Assembly: GCA_046566065.1 (NCBI GenBank) | Contig: JBKHXK010000009.1 | Coordinates: 1 to 64,000, forward strand | Reading direction: 5' to 3' | DNA length: 64,000 nucleotides | Origin: MB1-2 sp046566065 | Lineage (GTDB): Bacteria > Actinomycetota > CADDZG01 > WHSQ01 | Shown: piece after piece, positions 35,949 through 45,218 of the stretch | Layout of the letters: each line of letters begins with the position of its first letter | Position numbering within the stretch: position 1 is the stretch's first letter | The notes under the pieces: generated by a model | What the model saw: only the letters and a program-made list of their open reading frames with translations | What the model was told of the DNA's origin: nothing | The model's database searches: none | Program-made: the position numbers and the translations under genes

Positions 35949-37117
35949 TAGTGCTCCTTCCCGTGCGCTAGAGCGACGGCCTTCTCGGCTGCTCCGAGCA
36001 TCGTGTCGGCGGGGATGAGTTTCGGATGCGGAGAATCCGCCAGCATCTTGCGGCCTTGCTCGGCGTTGGTGCCGTCGAGACGGACCACGATCGGAACCTT
36101 TACGTCCAAGCGGCCGAGTGCATCGATGATGCCTTCGGCGACCAGATCGCAACGGGTGATCCCGCCGAAGATATTCACTAGCACGCTCTTCACTTCGGGG
36201 TTGGAAGTGATGACCTCGAGCGCGGACGACAGCAGCTCGGCCCCCGCGCCGCCTCCGACATCGAGGAAGTTCGCAGGGTCCCCCCCGGCGGCCTTGACGA
36301 CGTCCAGCGTCGACATGACCAGGCCGGCGCCGTTCCCGATGATCCCGACGTCACCGTCGAGCTTGATGAAATTGAGGCCCCGCTCCTTCGCGAATCGCTC
36401 CTGTTCGGGCACCTCGTGCACCGACTTCAACTCCTCGAAGTTCGGGTGGCGGTAAGCGGCGGAATCGTCAACCGATACCTTGGCGTCCAGCGCCACTACC
36501 CGGCCCTCTCCCATCAGGACCAGCGGGTTCACCTCGACCAGGGAAGCATCAAGCTCGACGAAGGCCCGATAGAGCCGAGGCAGGATCGCGATCGCTTCCT
36601 TGCGCGCCTCTTCATCGAGTCTCGCTCCGTACACGAGCTTGCGCGCGTGATAGTCGGAGAAGCCGAGCAACGGGTCGATGTGCACCTTTGCGACGGCAGC
36701 TGGGTCCTTCTCTGCGACCTCCTCGATGCTCATCCCACCCTGAGCGCTCATGATGCCGATGAACTTGCGCGCCGAGCGATCGATCGCGAACGACACGTAG
36801 TACTCCTTGCGGATGTCACCCGCGCGTTCAACGAGGACGCGCCGCACGACCTGGCCCTTGGGGTCCTGCGCGTTGGCGATCGTCATCCCGATGATCTGCT
36901 CGGCAGCCTCGCGCGCTTCTTCCGGCGAGTTGGCAAGCTTGATGCCGCCTGCCTTGCCGCGGCCGCCGATCTGAACCTGAGCCTTCACGACCACGCGGCC
37001 CCCGAGGCCCCTGGCGGCCTCTGCTGCCTCATCCGGCGTGGTGGCGACCCGTCCCTCGGGGACGGGGATCTCGAACTTCCGGAGGAGCTCCTTGCCTTGA
37101 TATTCGAAGAGGTCCAA
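35948..37117 (-). CDS. sucC: Succinyl-CoA synthetase beta subunit
   Basis: A 389-residue ADP- or GDP-forming beta subunit with an ATP-grasp domain. MDLFEYQGKELLRKFEIPVPEG, VVVKAQVQIGGRGKAGGIK, LVEVNPLVLMGEGRVVALDAK and the C-terminal NIFGGITRCDLVAEGII are diagnostic. It lies 10 bases downstream of the B12-binding mutase subunit and directly before sucD, so methylmalonyl-CoA isomerisation and succinyl-CoA use are co-expressed. Confidence 0.97.
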   Translation of the reverse strand: MDLFEYQGKELLRKFEIPVPEGRVATTPDEAAEAARGLGGRVVVKAQVQIGGRGKAGGIKLANSPEEAREAAEQIIGMTIANAQDPKGQVVRRVLVERAGDIRKEYYVSFAIDRSARKFIGIMSAQGGMSIEEVAEKDPAAVAKVHIDPLLGFSDYHARKLVYGARLDEEARKEAIAILPRLYRAFVELDASLVEVNPLVLMGEGRVVALDAKVSVDDSAAYRHPNFEELKSVHEVPEQERFAKERGLNFIKLDGDVGIIGNGAGLVMSTLDVVKAAGGDPANFLDVGGGAGAELLSSALEVITSNPEVKSVLVNIFGGITRCDLVAEGIIDALGRLDVKVPIVVRLDGTNAEQGRKMLADSPHPKLIPADTMLGAAEKAVALAHGKEH

Positions 37118-37127
37118 GCCTTATCTC

Positions 37128-37538
37128 CTAACTGCCCGTCGAGGATCCGACGTGCTCGTTCACCCAATCGATGATCTGTTTGGTGGGGGCGCCCGGCGTG
37201 AAGATCTCGCTGATCCCGGCGTCCTTCAGAGGCTCGATATCGGCCTCCGGGATGATGCCCCCGCCGAAGACCAAGATCTCCTCCGCGCCCTGTTCCTTCA
37301 GCAGCTGCACCACTCGCGGGAACAGGGTCATGTGCGCGCCCGACAGGCACGACAGACCGACGGCGTCCACATCCTCCTGTACGGCTGCGGCAGCGATCTG
37401 CTCGGGGGTCTGGTGCAGACCCGTGTAGATCACCTCCATGCCGGCGTCCCGCAGAGCGCGTGCTACGACCTTGATGCCCCTATCGTGTCCATCGAGACCG
37501 GGTTTCGCGACGAGGATGCGCGGCCGCCCTGAAGCCAT
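37128..37538 (-). CDS. Methylmalonyl-CoA mutase B12-binding (small) subunit
   Basis: A 136-residue cobalamin-binding domain. The DxHxxG motif is DGHDRG (16-21), with His18 as lower axial ligand of B12, followed by VIYTGLHQTPEQIA, GLSCLSGAHMTL and VFGGGIIPEADIE. It is the missing B12 half of the mutase large subunit encoded at 11655-13232. Separate large and small chains are known from archaea, actinobacteria and others. It is the first gene of the operon with sucC and sucD, with AAGGAG upstream of the ATG. Confidence 0.94.
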   Translation of the reverse strand: MASGRPRILVAKPGLDGHDRGIKVVARALRDAGMEVIYTGLHQTPEQIAAAAVQEDVDAVGLSCLSGAHMTLFPRVVQLLKEQGAEEILVFGGGIIPEADIEPLKDAGISEIFTPGAPTKQIIDWVNEHVGSSTGS

Positions 37539-37617
37539 AGGAAATGAAGCTCCTTGTTGTTCAGAAGTGGATGATTGCTACGTTTCGACCCTAGCAGGTG
37601 GCCCCGAGAGGAGAACC

Positions 37618-39078
37618 GTGGAGGAAGCGCAGAACGGCGCGCACGATCTCGCCCTGGGACTGGCCGACCCCGGAAGCTTCGAGGTGAGACAGGACGGCCT
37701 GAGGTCCCGAGATCCCCTCGGTTACCCGGGATACGGGGATGCGCTCGCCGCGGCAGCGGAGCGAGCGAAAGCGGACGAGTCGGTCGTCACGGGGATGGCC
37801 ACTATCGAGGGTCATCGGGTGGAGCTGGCCGCGTTCCAGTTCGACTTCCTCGGAGGCAGCATGGGCGAGGTCGCCGGCGAGCGGCTGGCTCGGGCGATGG
37901 AGATGGCAGCCAAACGGAGGGTCCCGTTCGTATTGCGGACCGCAACCGGAGGGGCGCGCATGCAAGAGGGGATGCGGTCGCTGATCCAGATGCCCAAGGT
38001 CGTGAGCGCGCGCATGCTCCTCGCCGACGCACATGAAGCGTTCATCGCCGTGCTCGGGCACCCCACCACCGGTGGCGTGTTTGCCAGCTTGGGTTCTCTG
38101 GCCGATGTGACCCTGGCCGAAGACAACGCCACCATCGGCTTCGCAGGGCCGCGCGTAGCCGAGAGCTTCACGGGGTCTCCACTTCCGAAGGACTCGCACA
38201 CCTCGTCATCGGCTCTGAGCCACGGACTGGTGGACGCGGTGATCGACCGGGCCTCGATGAGAACGGCCGTGGGCGAGGTCCTCGATTGCCTCGCGCCGGC
38301 CGTATCCCGTTCGGCCGGCGCCGATCAGCCGGAGATCTCCGACACCGAGATCGATGCTTGGGAGGCGCTGCAGCGGGCGCGCTCTCCGCAGAGGCTCTCC
38401 GGTCGCCGCTTGGTCGACGCCGTCACCGAACGGTTCACCGAGCTGCGCGGGGATCGCGCCGGATCGGACGACCCTGCCGTGATCGCAGGGCTCGGCCGCG
38501 TCGACGGCCGACCACTGGTCGTGATCGCGCTCGACCCGGCACATGCACCTAACCCGGCCGGTTTCCGCAAGACCTTGAGATGCCTAGACGTCGCCCGCAG
38601 GCTCGATCTGCCCCTGGTGACGTTCGTGGACACCCCGGGGGCGGACCCATCCGCCCCCTCGGAGGCGGCCGGTGTGGCGGGAGCGATCGCACGGCTGTTC
38701 GAGGCCATGCTGGCGGCCCCGGTCCCGACCCTGGCGGTGGTGACCGGAGAGGGCGGGAGCGGAGGAGCCCTCGCCTTCGCGACGACAGATCGTGTCGTGG
38801 CGTTCGAGGATGCGGTGTTCTCGGTGATCGGTCCCGAGGGGGCCGCGCAGATCCTGTGGAGGGACCCGAGCCGGGCTCCCGAGGCCGCGCGCGTCCTGAA
38901 GCTCACCGCCTTGGACCTGCACCGTCTCGGCATCGCCGACCACGTCCACCCCGGCCCCCTCGACGCGACGAACCTGAGACGGGTCGTCACCTATCATCTC
39001 GACGTCCTGATCGACGAGCGCCCGCGTGGAGCAGACCCCGGTGACGCTCGAAGACAACGCTGGAGGAAGACCTGGTGA
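37618..39078 (+). CDS. Fused acetyl-CoA carboxylase carboxyltransferase (AccD-AccA)
   Basis: A 486-residue fusion of the two halves of bacterial acetyl-CoA carboxyltransferase. The N-terminal AccD-like half (1-230) has AAFQFDFLGGSMGEVAGER, ATGGARMQEGM and HPTTGGVFASL; the C-terminal AccA-like half has FRKTLRCLDVARRLDLPLVT, VDTPGADPSAPSEAAG and GEGGSGGALAFAT. The Cys4 zinc ribbon of E. coli AccD is missing. The start is a GTG preceded by GAGGAGA. It makes malonyl-CoA with a biotin carboxylase partner. Its stop overlaps the cyclophilin start as GTGA. Confidence 0.92.
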   Translation: MEEAQNGAHDLALGLADPGSFEVRQDGLRSRDPLGYPGYGDALAAAAERAKADESVVTGMATIEGHRVELAAFQFDFLGGSMGEVAGERLARAMEMAAKRRVPFVLRTATGGARMQEGMRSLIQMPKVVSARMLLADAHEAFIAVLGHPTTGGVFASLGSLADVTLAEDNATIGFAGPRVAESFTGSPLPKDSHTSSSALSHGLVDAVIDRASMRTAVGEVLDCLAPAVSRSAGADQPEISDTEIDAWEALQRARSPQRLSGRRLVDAVTERFTELRGDRAGSDDPAVIAGLGRVDGRPLVVIALDPAHAPNPAGFRKTLRCLDVARRLDLPLVTFVDTPGADPSAPSEAAGVAGAIARLFEAMLAAPVPTLAVVTGEGGSGGALAFATTDRVVAFEDAVFSVIGPEGAAQILWRDPSRAPEAARVLKLTALDLHRLGIADHVHPGPLDATNLRRVVTYHLDVLIDERPRGADPGDARRQRWRKTW

Positions 39079-39923
39079 CGGCTCCAGACAAGAGAGCGCG
39101 CAAGAAGCAACATCGCGATGAGGTGCGAGCCGCGCAAGAGGCCGCGCTCAAACGCAGGCGGAACATCCGCTTGCTCGTGCTGGTCGGGCTGATCGTCGCC
39201 CTGGTGGGAGCAGCGATGGCGTTCGGGAGCGAAGACGAGATCGAGCCCGGGCCGAAGGATGACAAGGCCGAGGAGAAGGCCGAGGCCGCTTGCGGCGCCG
39301 AAGCGCCGCCCGAAGCGGATCCGAAGCAGTACGACAAGCCTCCGGGCACAGTGATCGAGGAGGGCGTTGACTATTCGGCCACGATCCGCACCTCGTGCGG
39401 GGACATCGTCATCGACCTGCTCGAGGACGAGACACCAGAGAACGTGAACAACTTCGTCTTCCTCGCGCGAGAGGGCTACTACGAGGGGTTGATCTGGCAT
39501 CGCGTCGAGTCGGACTCCGTGATCCAGGCAGGTGACCCGAACGGTCAGAACGGCGTGCCTCCCGATGGGCCCGGTTACACGATCCCCGACGAGCTGCCCG
39601 AGAAGTCCAAGGAGTACGTCTACGGCGTCGTCGGGATGGCCAACGCCGGGCCGAACTCAGCGGGCAGCCAGTTCTTCATCGTGACCCGCAAGCAGGGGCC
39701 CGCCGGCTACCAACCCTTCTATTCGATCTTCGGTCGGGTGGTCGACGGGGAGACCGATGCAACCGAAGAAGAGATCGGTTGCAAGTCCCCGGGCGAGCCG
39801 GGCATCCCGACCCTGGATGCCATCGGTTGCCAACCGACGAATCAGGGAGCCGCGAGCGCGGCCGAAGCGGTGAAGCCGATCGTGCCCATCTACATCGAGT
39901 CGATCGAGATCCACGAGGGCTAG
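39075..39923 (+). CDS. Membrane-anchored cyclophilin-type peptidyl-prolyl isomerase
   Basis: A 282-residue protein with a basic N-terminus, one transmembrane anchor (IRLLVLVGLIVALVGAAMAF, about 33-52), an acidic linker and an extracytoplasmic cyclophilin domain. The domain shows TPENVNNFVFLAREGYYEGLIWHRV, VIQAGDPNG, GVVGMANAGPNSAGSQFFIV and FGRVVDGETDA. Extra cysteines (CGAE, CGDIVI, GCKS, GCQP) may form disulfides. It probably assists folding of exported proteins. It is coupled to accDA by a GTGA overlap. Confidence 0.93.
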   Translation: MTAPDKRARKKQHRDEVRAAQEAALKRRRNIRLLVLVGLIVALVGAAMAFGSEDEIEPGPKDDKAEEKAEAACGAEAPPEADPKQYDKPPGTVIEEGVDYSATIRTSCGDIVIDLLEDETPENVNNFVFLAREGYYEGLIWHRVESDSVIQAGDPNGQNGVPPDGPGYTIPDELPEKSKEYVYGVVGMANAGPNSAGSQFFIVTRKQGPAGYQPFYSIFGRVVDGETDATEEEIGCKSPGEPGIPTLDAIGCQPTNQGAASAAEAVKPIVPIYIESIEIHEG

Positions 39924-40005
39924 CGGGAACCTTCTGCGGCTCTCGGTCGTCTTAGGGGCCATGGACACCCTTTACTTCTCTCGCTTGGCTCGCCACAATC
40001 GGAGG

Positions 40006-42381
40006 ATGAGGTCCCTCCCCCGAGCTGCGGCTGTCGCCGTCGCCCTACTGCTGGCCGTCCCCACCCTGGCCCAAGCCCAGAGCGCGACGGCGGCCGATCT
40101 CGTGCTGAAGCTCGAAGAGCCTGCCGGGCAGCCGCTCGTAGGAGAAGCCTTCAACGTGCGCGTGACCGTCACCAACTCGGGGCCGTCGGCGGCGCAGGAA
40201 GCTTCCCTGTCCGCCTACGTCCCGCCCGAGCTGGAACTGCTCTCGGCCACATCCAGCGACGCCGCCGACCCGTGTTCTGCCGAAGACGGAGGAGGGGGGC
40301 CCGAGCCCGCGATCGCGCCGGGCCGTGGGGGCGGCATCCGTTGCTCGTTCGGCTCCCTCGCCGCGGGCGAGACGGCCACGGTGACCCTGGGCCTGAGAAG
40401 GGTGGGGGCGCGGGGAACCTACGTGAGCGTCTATTCCGGCTCCAACACCGAAGACCCGAGCTACGAGAACAACTACGCGGAGATGTACCTCGAGCCCGAC
40501 AAGAGCCACCCCACCGACATGGGCGTCAGCATCTCCGGCCCGGACGCACCCGCCGTTGGGGCCCGCTTCGACTACGTCACCACGGTTCGAAACCACGGTC
40601 CGTCTGCCTCGTCTGGAACCCTGACCAGTTCCCTGAACGGGGTCGACCTGATCGGGTGGACGTCGGACACGGCGACGGTCACCTGCGAGAAGAACGTCTT
40701 CGATCCGACCTACGGCGGATATGCAGAGCTCCACTGCGACGTTGGCGAGATGACGCCGGGGTCGGTCGTGAGAGTCACCGTCACGGTCGAGCGCAGCACC
40801 GCGTGGGAGCTCTACAACAGCGCCTCGATCTACGCGACGGGCCTGGACGAGAACTACGAGAACGACTACGCCTACTTCTCGGTGCCCGCAGACCCGTCAG
40901 TGACATCCGATCTGGCCCTGAAGATGACCGGGCCTTCCACCACACCGCTCGTCGGTGAGGCGTTCGAGGTGGGGGCAACGATCACCAACTCGGGACCGTC
41001 GCGCGCCGGTGATGTCTGGTTCAACAACTACCTGCCGCCCGGGGTCTCGGCCGAGAGCGTGAGCCCCGCCGATCGTTGCACGCTGGACGGGGGAAGCGGC
41101 TACCCGTACGCGGAAGAGCCCACGGCCGTGCCGGAGGGCAAAGCCGGCGACGCTTACTACCCCGGCTACGGGCAGGGTGTGTACTGCACGCTGGAGGGGC
41201 TGGGCTCCGGAGAGTCGGTCGGGATCTCGCTCACCTTGCGGCGCACGAAGGCGAGAGAGATCTGGAACAGCGCATGGGTGTCCAGCTCGAACTTCGATCC
41301 CGTCTACGACAACAATTACGCCGAGCTGCTCATCGAACCCGATCGCTCCAACCCGGCCGACATCGCGGTGAGCATTACCGGACCGGAGGGAGAACCCGCG
41401 GTCGGCGACATGGTGAGCATCACGCTGGGAGCGAGCAACATCGGACCTTCCGAGGCCCGCGAGGTCGTGGTGACGACGCACGTGCCGTACGGCCTCGAGC
41501 TGCGCCAGAGCGCCACCGATCGGTGCACCTACCCCGAGACCGAGCAGCCACCTCCGCCGGAGGAGAAGATCGCGGCCCCCTCGTTCTACGGATGGCGAGA
41601 GCTGAGATGCACCCTCGGGTCCATCCCTGCCGGTGAGAGCCGGGACGTGACGGCGGTATTCGAGCGGACCACCGAGTACGAGATCTGGGTGGGGGCCTGG
41701 GGCGAGACGGCCAATTACGACGACAACTACGAGAACGATTACGCGCAGCTACTGATCGCCGGGGAGCCCTACCCGGGCATGTGCGGCGGCGACACCGTCA
41801 CCGGCACCGATGGTTCCGACGAGATCACGATCGGGGTCTGCAGCGCGGAGGCGAAGGATGGCGGCGACACGATCAACGCGGCCCCCTCGAGCACGTCGGG
41901 AGACATGGAGATCAAAGCCGGCCGGGGAGCGGACCGGATCACGGTCTCTCTCGGGGTGGAGAGCGCGGAACGCAGGACGATCCACGTGATCAGCGGCCCC
42001 GGACGAGACACGATCGAGCTGCACGTGGCTCCGGGCGTCGGGAACGCGACCGTGATCCTGGAGGGCAACGCCGGAAACGACGTCATCGATCTACGGATGG
42101 CCGGAGGGTCGACGGGCTTGAGGGTGCGCGTCCGAGGCCACGATGGAGACGACGTGCTCACAGCGGCGGACACCGAAGCCGACACGCTCGTACCGGGACT
42201 CGTCCTGGTCGGCGGGCTCGGGAACGACATCCTCGAGGGGGGCACCGGGCCGGATCTCCTGTTCGGAGGCCGGGGCCGCGATCGCCTCTACGGCGGGAAC
42301 GCGTCCGACCGGATGGACGGCGGCAGGGGCCGGGATCTGTGCCAGGGCGGCCCCGGCACCAACACCTCGGTCAGCTGCTAG
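40006..42381 (+). CDS. Secreted DUF11-repeat protein with C-terminal RTX (calcium-binding) repeats
   Basis: A 791-residue exported surface protein. From the ATG at 40006 a signal peptide (MRSLPRAAAVAVALLLAVPT) is cleaved near AQAQS; a start at 39961 would add 15 atypical residues. Four Ig-like DUF11/CARDB-type repeats of about 140 residues follow, each with VTNSGPS-like strands and ending YENNYAE, YENDYA or YDNNYAE. The last 160 residues form a beta-roll region with degenerate RTX nonapeptides (GGLGNDILEGGTGPDLLFGG, GGRGRDLC). There is no sorting signal. Adhesin or matrix protein is the likely role. It is not in an obvious operon; uvrD is convergent 7 bases downstream. Confidence 0.85.
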   Translation: MRSLPRAAAVAVALLLAVPTLAQAQSATAADLVLKLEEPAGQPLVGEAFNVRVTVTNSGPSAAQEASLSAYVPPELELLSATSSDAADPCSAEDGGGGPEPAIAPGRGGGIRCSFGSLAAGETATVTLGLRRVGARGTYVSVYSGSNTEDPSYENNYAEMYLEPDKSHPTDMGVSISGPDAPAVGARFDYVTTVRNHGPSASSGTLTSSLNGVDLIGWTSDTATVTCEKNVFDPTYGGYAELHCDVGEMTPGSVVRVTVTVERSTAWELYNSASIYATGLDENYENDYAYFSVPADPSVTSDLALKMTGPSTTPLVGEAFEVGATITNSGPSRAGDVWFNNYLPPGVSAESVSPADRCTLDGGSGYPYAEEPTAVPEGKAGDAYYPGYGQGVYCTLEGLGSGESVGISLTLRRTKAREIWNSAWVSSSNFDPVYDNNYAELLIEPDRSNPADIAVSITGPEGEPAVGDMVSITLGASNIGPSEAREVVVTTHVPYGLELRQSATDRCTYPETEQPPPPEEKIAAPSFYGWRELRCTLGSIPAGESRDVTAVFERTTEYEIWVGAWGETANYDDNYENDYAQLLIAGEPYPGMCGGDTVTGTDGSDEITIGVCSAEAKDGGDTINAAPSSTSGDMEIKAGRGADRITVSLGVESAERRTIHVISGPGRDTIELHVAPGVGNATVILEGNAGNDVIDLRMAGGSTGLRVRVRGHDGDDVLTAADTEADTLVPGLVLVGGLGNDILEGGTGPDLLFGGRGRDRLYGGNASDRMDGGRGRDLCQGGPGTNTSVSC

Positions 42382-42388
42382 TCAGGGT

Positions 42389-44545
42389 CTACGAGACCAA
42401 CTTCAGCGGCGCCAGGGAGAGATCGAGACGCTTCTCTCCCCCGACCTCGGGGAAGTGGATCGTCGCCTCCAGTCCGCCGATCCCGGACCTCGCGATCTCG
42501 AGGATCGTGCCGCGGCCCCACTTCTTGTGCTCGACGGTCTGGCCGACCTTGAAGCTCTCGGGATCCTCGCTGGCGCCCGTTGGGCGCGTGGAGGCTTGGC
42601 CTTTCTTGTTCGCCATCTTGTCCGCTCGAGAGATCAGCTCACCAGGGATCTCGGACAGGAAGCGGGAGGCGGGGTTGTAGTTCAACCCGCCCCACAAGCT
42701 GCGCGACCACGCATTCAACAGATACAGCCGCTCCCGGGCACGGGTGATACCGACGTAACAGAGCCGGCGTTCTTCCTCCAGTTGATCCGCGTCTCCAAGC
42801 GACCGGATGTGAGGAAAGACCCCCTCCTCCATCCCCACGATGAACACGACCGGGTACTCGAGTCCCTTGGCATTGTGCAAGGTCATGAAGGTCACGCCGG
42901 TGTCTTCCCCATCGACGCGGTCGGTGTCGGTGATCAGCGCGATCTCCTCCAGGAAGCCGACGAGACTCGGCTCCGTCGCACGCTCGTCGTACTCGGCTCC
43001 GACCCCGGCCAGCTCGCGCAGGTTCTCCTGACGCGACAGGGACTCGAAGGTCCGATCGGATCTGAGCTCGTCCATGTAACCGGTGATCTCCCAAGTCATC
43101 TCGACGATCTCCGCTACCGGGGTCCCGCCTTGCGCCGCCTCCCTGATCCGCTCGAACAACCGGCCGGCTTCGAGGATCCCTCCCAAAGCCTTCTTGTTCA
43201 ACCCGTCCGCATCCTCGGCTTGGCTGAAAGCGTCTCCGAGTGGGATGTCTTGGCGCCGAGCGAAATCCGCTATGCGCGCGAGCGACGTGTCCCCGATCCC
43301 ACGGCGTGGAGCTTGAGCCGCTCTCGCTACGTTGACGGTGTCGGACGGATTCATCGCTGCTCGCAACCAGGCCAGAAGGTCCTTCACCTCCTTGCGCTCG
43401 TAGAAGCGCACGCCCCCGATCACCTTGTAAGGAAGGTTCTCCTTGGCGAAGATCTCCTCCAGCACGCGCGACTGGGCGTTCGTCCGGTAGAACACCGCGA
43501 TGTCTTGCATCGGCGTGCCCAGATCGACCAAGCGTTGGACCTCGTTCGCCACGTAGGCCGCCTCGTCGTGCTCGTTCTGGGCGTGGTAGCGGGTGATGAG
43601 GTCACCGGACACGGATTCGGTCCATAGCGACTTCGGCTTCCGGAGGATGTTGTTCTCGATCACCGCGTTGGCGGCGCTGAGGATCGTCTGCGTCGAGCGG
43701 TAGTTCTGCTCGAGCGTGATCACCCTGGCATCCGGCCAGTCTCGTTCGAAGTCCAGCAGGTTCTTGATCGTGGCGCCTCGGAACGCGTAGATGCCCTGGT
43801 CGGCGTCGCCCACCACGAAGATGTTTCGAGTCCGGCCGGCCAACAACGTAGAGATGCGTGCCTGGGCATGGTTGGTGTCCTGGAACTCGTCGACCAGGAC
43901 GTGCTCGAACCGCTCCTGATAGTGCTTCAGGACCTCAGGCTGCCGATCGAAGACCTCGACCACTCCCGCGAGCAGGTCGTCGAAGTCCATCGCCGAAGCC
44001 TGCCGAAGCCTGCTCTGATAGTCCGTGTAGATCTCGCCGATCGTCCGCTCCCACGGATTGCTGGCGAAATCGGAATAGAGGCCGGGAGACATGAGCTTGT
44101 TCTTCGCGTCCGAGATGGCCGCAGCTACCGCCCGCGGCGGCACGCGCTTGGGATCGATGCTCAACTCCTTCATGCACAGCTTGATCAAGCGATCCGAATC
44201 CGCCGCGTCGTAGATAGAGAACGAGGAACGCAGATCGAGGTGGTGTGCCTCGCGCCTCAGGATGCGCACGCAGGCGGCGTGGAAGGTCGACACCCACATC
44301 TTCTGGGCCACGCTCCCAACCAGTGCCTCGACGCGCTTCTTCATCTCGTCGGCGGCCTTATTCGTGAAGGTGATGGCGATGATCGAGAACGGCGACGTGC
44401 CGTTGCGGATCAGGTGAGCGATCCGATAGGTGAGCACGCGGGTCTTGCCCGAACCGGCCCCGGCCACGACAAGAGCCGGGCCTCCGGGGTGCTCCACGGC
44501 TTCTCGCTGGACAGGGTTCAGGTCGTCTAGATAGTCGGCTTCCAC
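42389..44545 (-). CDS. pcrA: ATP-dependent DNA helicase UvrD/PcrA
   Basis: A 718-residue superfamily 1A helicase acting in nucleotide excision and replication repair. Motif I is VVAGAGSGKTRVL (near 29), Ia ITFTNKAADEMKKR, II DEFQDTN, III VGDADQGIYAFRGA, IV QNYRSTQTIL, V VTFMTLHNAKGLEYPVVFIVG and VI YVGITRARERLYL. The C-terminal tail ending in a Tudor-like VGQTVEHKKWGRGTI domain is characteristic of PcrA/UvrD. It is complete and monocistronic. Confidence 0.96.
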   Translation of the reverse strand: MEADYLDDLNPVQREAVEHPGGPALVVAGAGSGKTRVLTYRIAHLIRNGTSPFSIIAITFTNKAADEMKKRVEALVGSVAQKMWVSTFHAACVRILRREAHHLDLRSSFSIYDAADSDRLIKLCMKELSIDPKRVPPRAVAAAISDAKNKLMSPGLYSDFASNPWERTIGEIYTDYQSRLRQASAMDFDDLLAGVVEVFDRQPEVLKHYQERFEHVLVDEFQDTNHAQARISTLLAGRTRNIFVVGDADQGIYAFRGATIKNLLDFERDWPDARVITLEQNYRSTQTILSAANAVIENNILRKPKSLWTESVSGDLITRYHAQNEHDEAAYVANEVQRLVDLGTPMQDIAVFYRTNAQSRVLEEIFAKENLPYKVIGGVRFYERKEVKDLLAWLRAAMNPSDTVNVARAAQAPRRGIGDTSLARIADFARRQDIPLGDAFSQAEDADGLNKKALGGILEAGRLFERIREAAQGGTPVAEIVEMTWEITGYMDELRSDRTFESLSRQENLRELAGVGAEYDERATEPSLVGFLEEIALITDTDRVDGEDTGVTFMTLHNAKGLEYPVVFIVGMEEGVFPHIRSLGDADQLEEERRLCYVGITRARERLYLLNAWSRSLWGGLNYNPASRFLSEIPGELISRADKMANKKGQASTRPTGASEDPESFKVGQTVEHKKWGRGTILEIARSGIGGLEATIHFPEVGGEKRLDLSLAPLKLVS

Positions 44546-44582
44546 CCTTGTGATTATGAAGCCCGGGACGGATGCACCCTGA

Positions 44583-44891
44583 TCAGGTGTGCTTGCTGTC
44601 CGAGAGGACCCGGACCATCTCTCCGATGTCGTGATCCCTGAGGTTCGGGTGCCGGAAGGGCAACTCGGGATGGACCTCGTACCGGTTGCGTCGCCCCTCC
44701 TTGATCACCGACACGTAGCCCTCCTCGATCAGGTCCCGGATGATCGAATGAGCGGCTCGCTCGGTGATCCCAACCCGCTCCGCGATCTCCCTGATGCGGA
44801 GATCCCCGTCCCCCGCCACCACGAGGAGGACGTGGGCGTGGTTGGTGAGGAACCGCCAGCCGCTCGATCTCCGACCTTCCGGCATGCACAC
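44583..44891 (-). CDS. Winged-helix transcriptional regulator
   Basis: A 102-residue wHTH protein. LTNHAHVLLVVAGDGDLRIREIAERVGITERAAHSIIRDLIEEGYV forms the three-helix DNA-binding core and VIKEGRRNRYEVHPELPFRHP the wing. This matches a common small regulator family in actinobacteria with no assigned ligand. There are two near ATGs (44891, 44885). It is divergent from the small gene at 44949 across a 57-base AT-rich region with two palindromes, a probable self-operator. Confidence 0.82.
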   Translation of the reverse strand: MCMPEGRRSSGWRFLTNHAHVLLVVAGDGDLRIREIAERVGITERAAHSIIRDLIEEGYVSVIKEGRRNRYEVHPELPFRHPNLRDHDIGEMVRVLSDSKHT

Positions 44892-44948
44892 CCCATCTAC
44901 GTATAACTATCTATTCTTGAATCAGAATACATGTATTATCGTTCCTAG
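44892..44948. promoter_or_regulatory. AT-rich divergent promoter region with palindromes
   Basis: Fifty-seven bases far richer in A+T than the surroundings. They contain the inverted repeat ATTCT-N6-AGAAT (44913-44928) and the perfect palindrome ATACATGTAT (44927-44936). TATAAC- and TATTAT-like -10 elements are present on both strands. It is probably a shared operator for the wHTH regulator. Confidence 0.5.
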
Positions 44949-45218
44949 ATGACTATCGGAAACCTCCAGCGGGACGAACCGCGGGTGAGAGGGATAAGGA
45001 TCGACGAGACGTCGCTGCATCTAGCTTCTTCCTCCGAGCCGGCGCCGGCGACCCTCGAACCGGAGCTGGTCAGGGCTCTGAACGAGAGGATCGCCATCAT
45101 CGACGGGATGGCCGAACTGCTACTTCTGTCGACCACACCCGACAAGACCGCGAAGGCGGCTCTGCAGGCGATCCGTCGACAAGCGCAGGGTGTTCGCGAG
45201 CTGTTCCTTCAGCCCTAG
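44949..45218 (+). CDS. Small helical protein resembling a degenerate HisKA (DHp) hairpin
   Basis: An 89-residue protein. Residues 36-85 form two predicted helices, ELVRALNERIAIIDGMAELL and TAKAALQAIRRQAQGVRELF, in the pattern of a histidine-kinase dimerisation hairpin, but the phospho-accepting His is absent and there is no ATPase domain. The N-terminal 30 residues look disordered. It is divergent from a wHTH regulator and could be its partner or a kinase remnant. Its TAG shares CTAG with the convergent flippase stop. The resemblance is by eye and uncertain. Confidence 0.6.
   Translation: MTIGNLQRDEPRVRGIRIDETSLHLASSSEPAPATLEPELVRALNERIAIIDGMAELLLLSTTPDKTAKAALQAIRRQAQGVRELFLQP

Noticed and set aside
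39961..40005. ATG at 39961 as start of the DUF11 protein
   Set aside because: It would place 15 unusual residues before a well-formed signal peptide; the internal ATG is preferred, though not proven.
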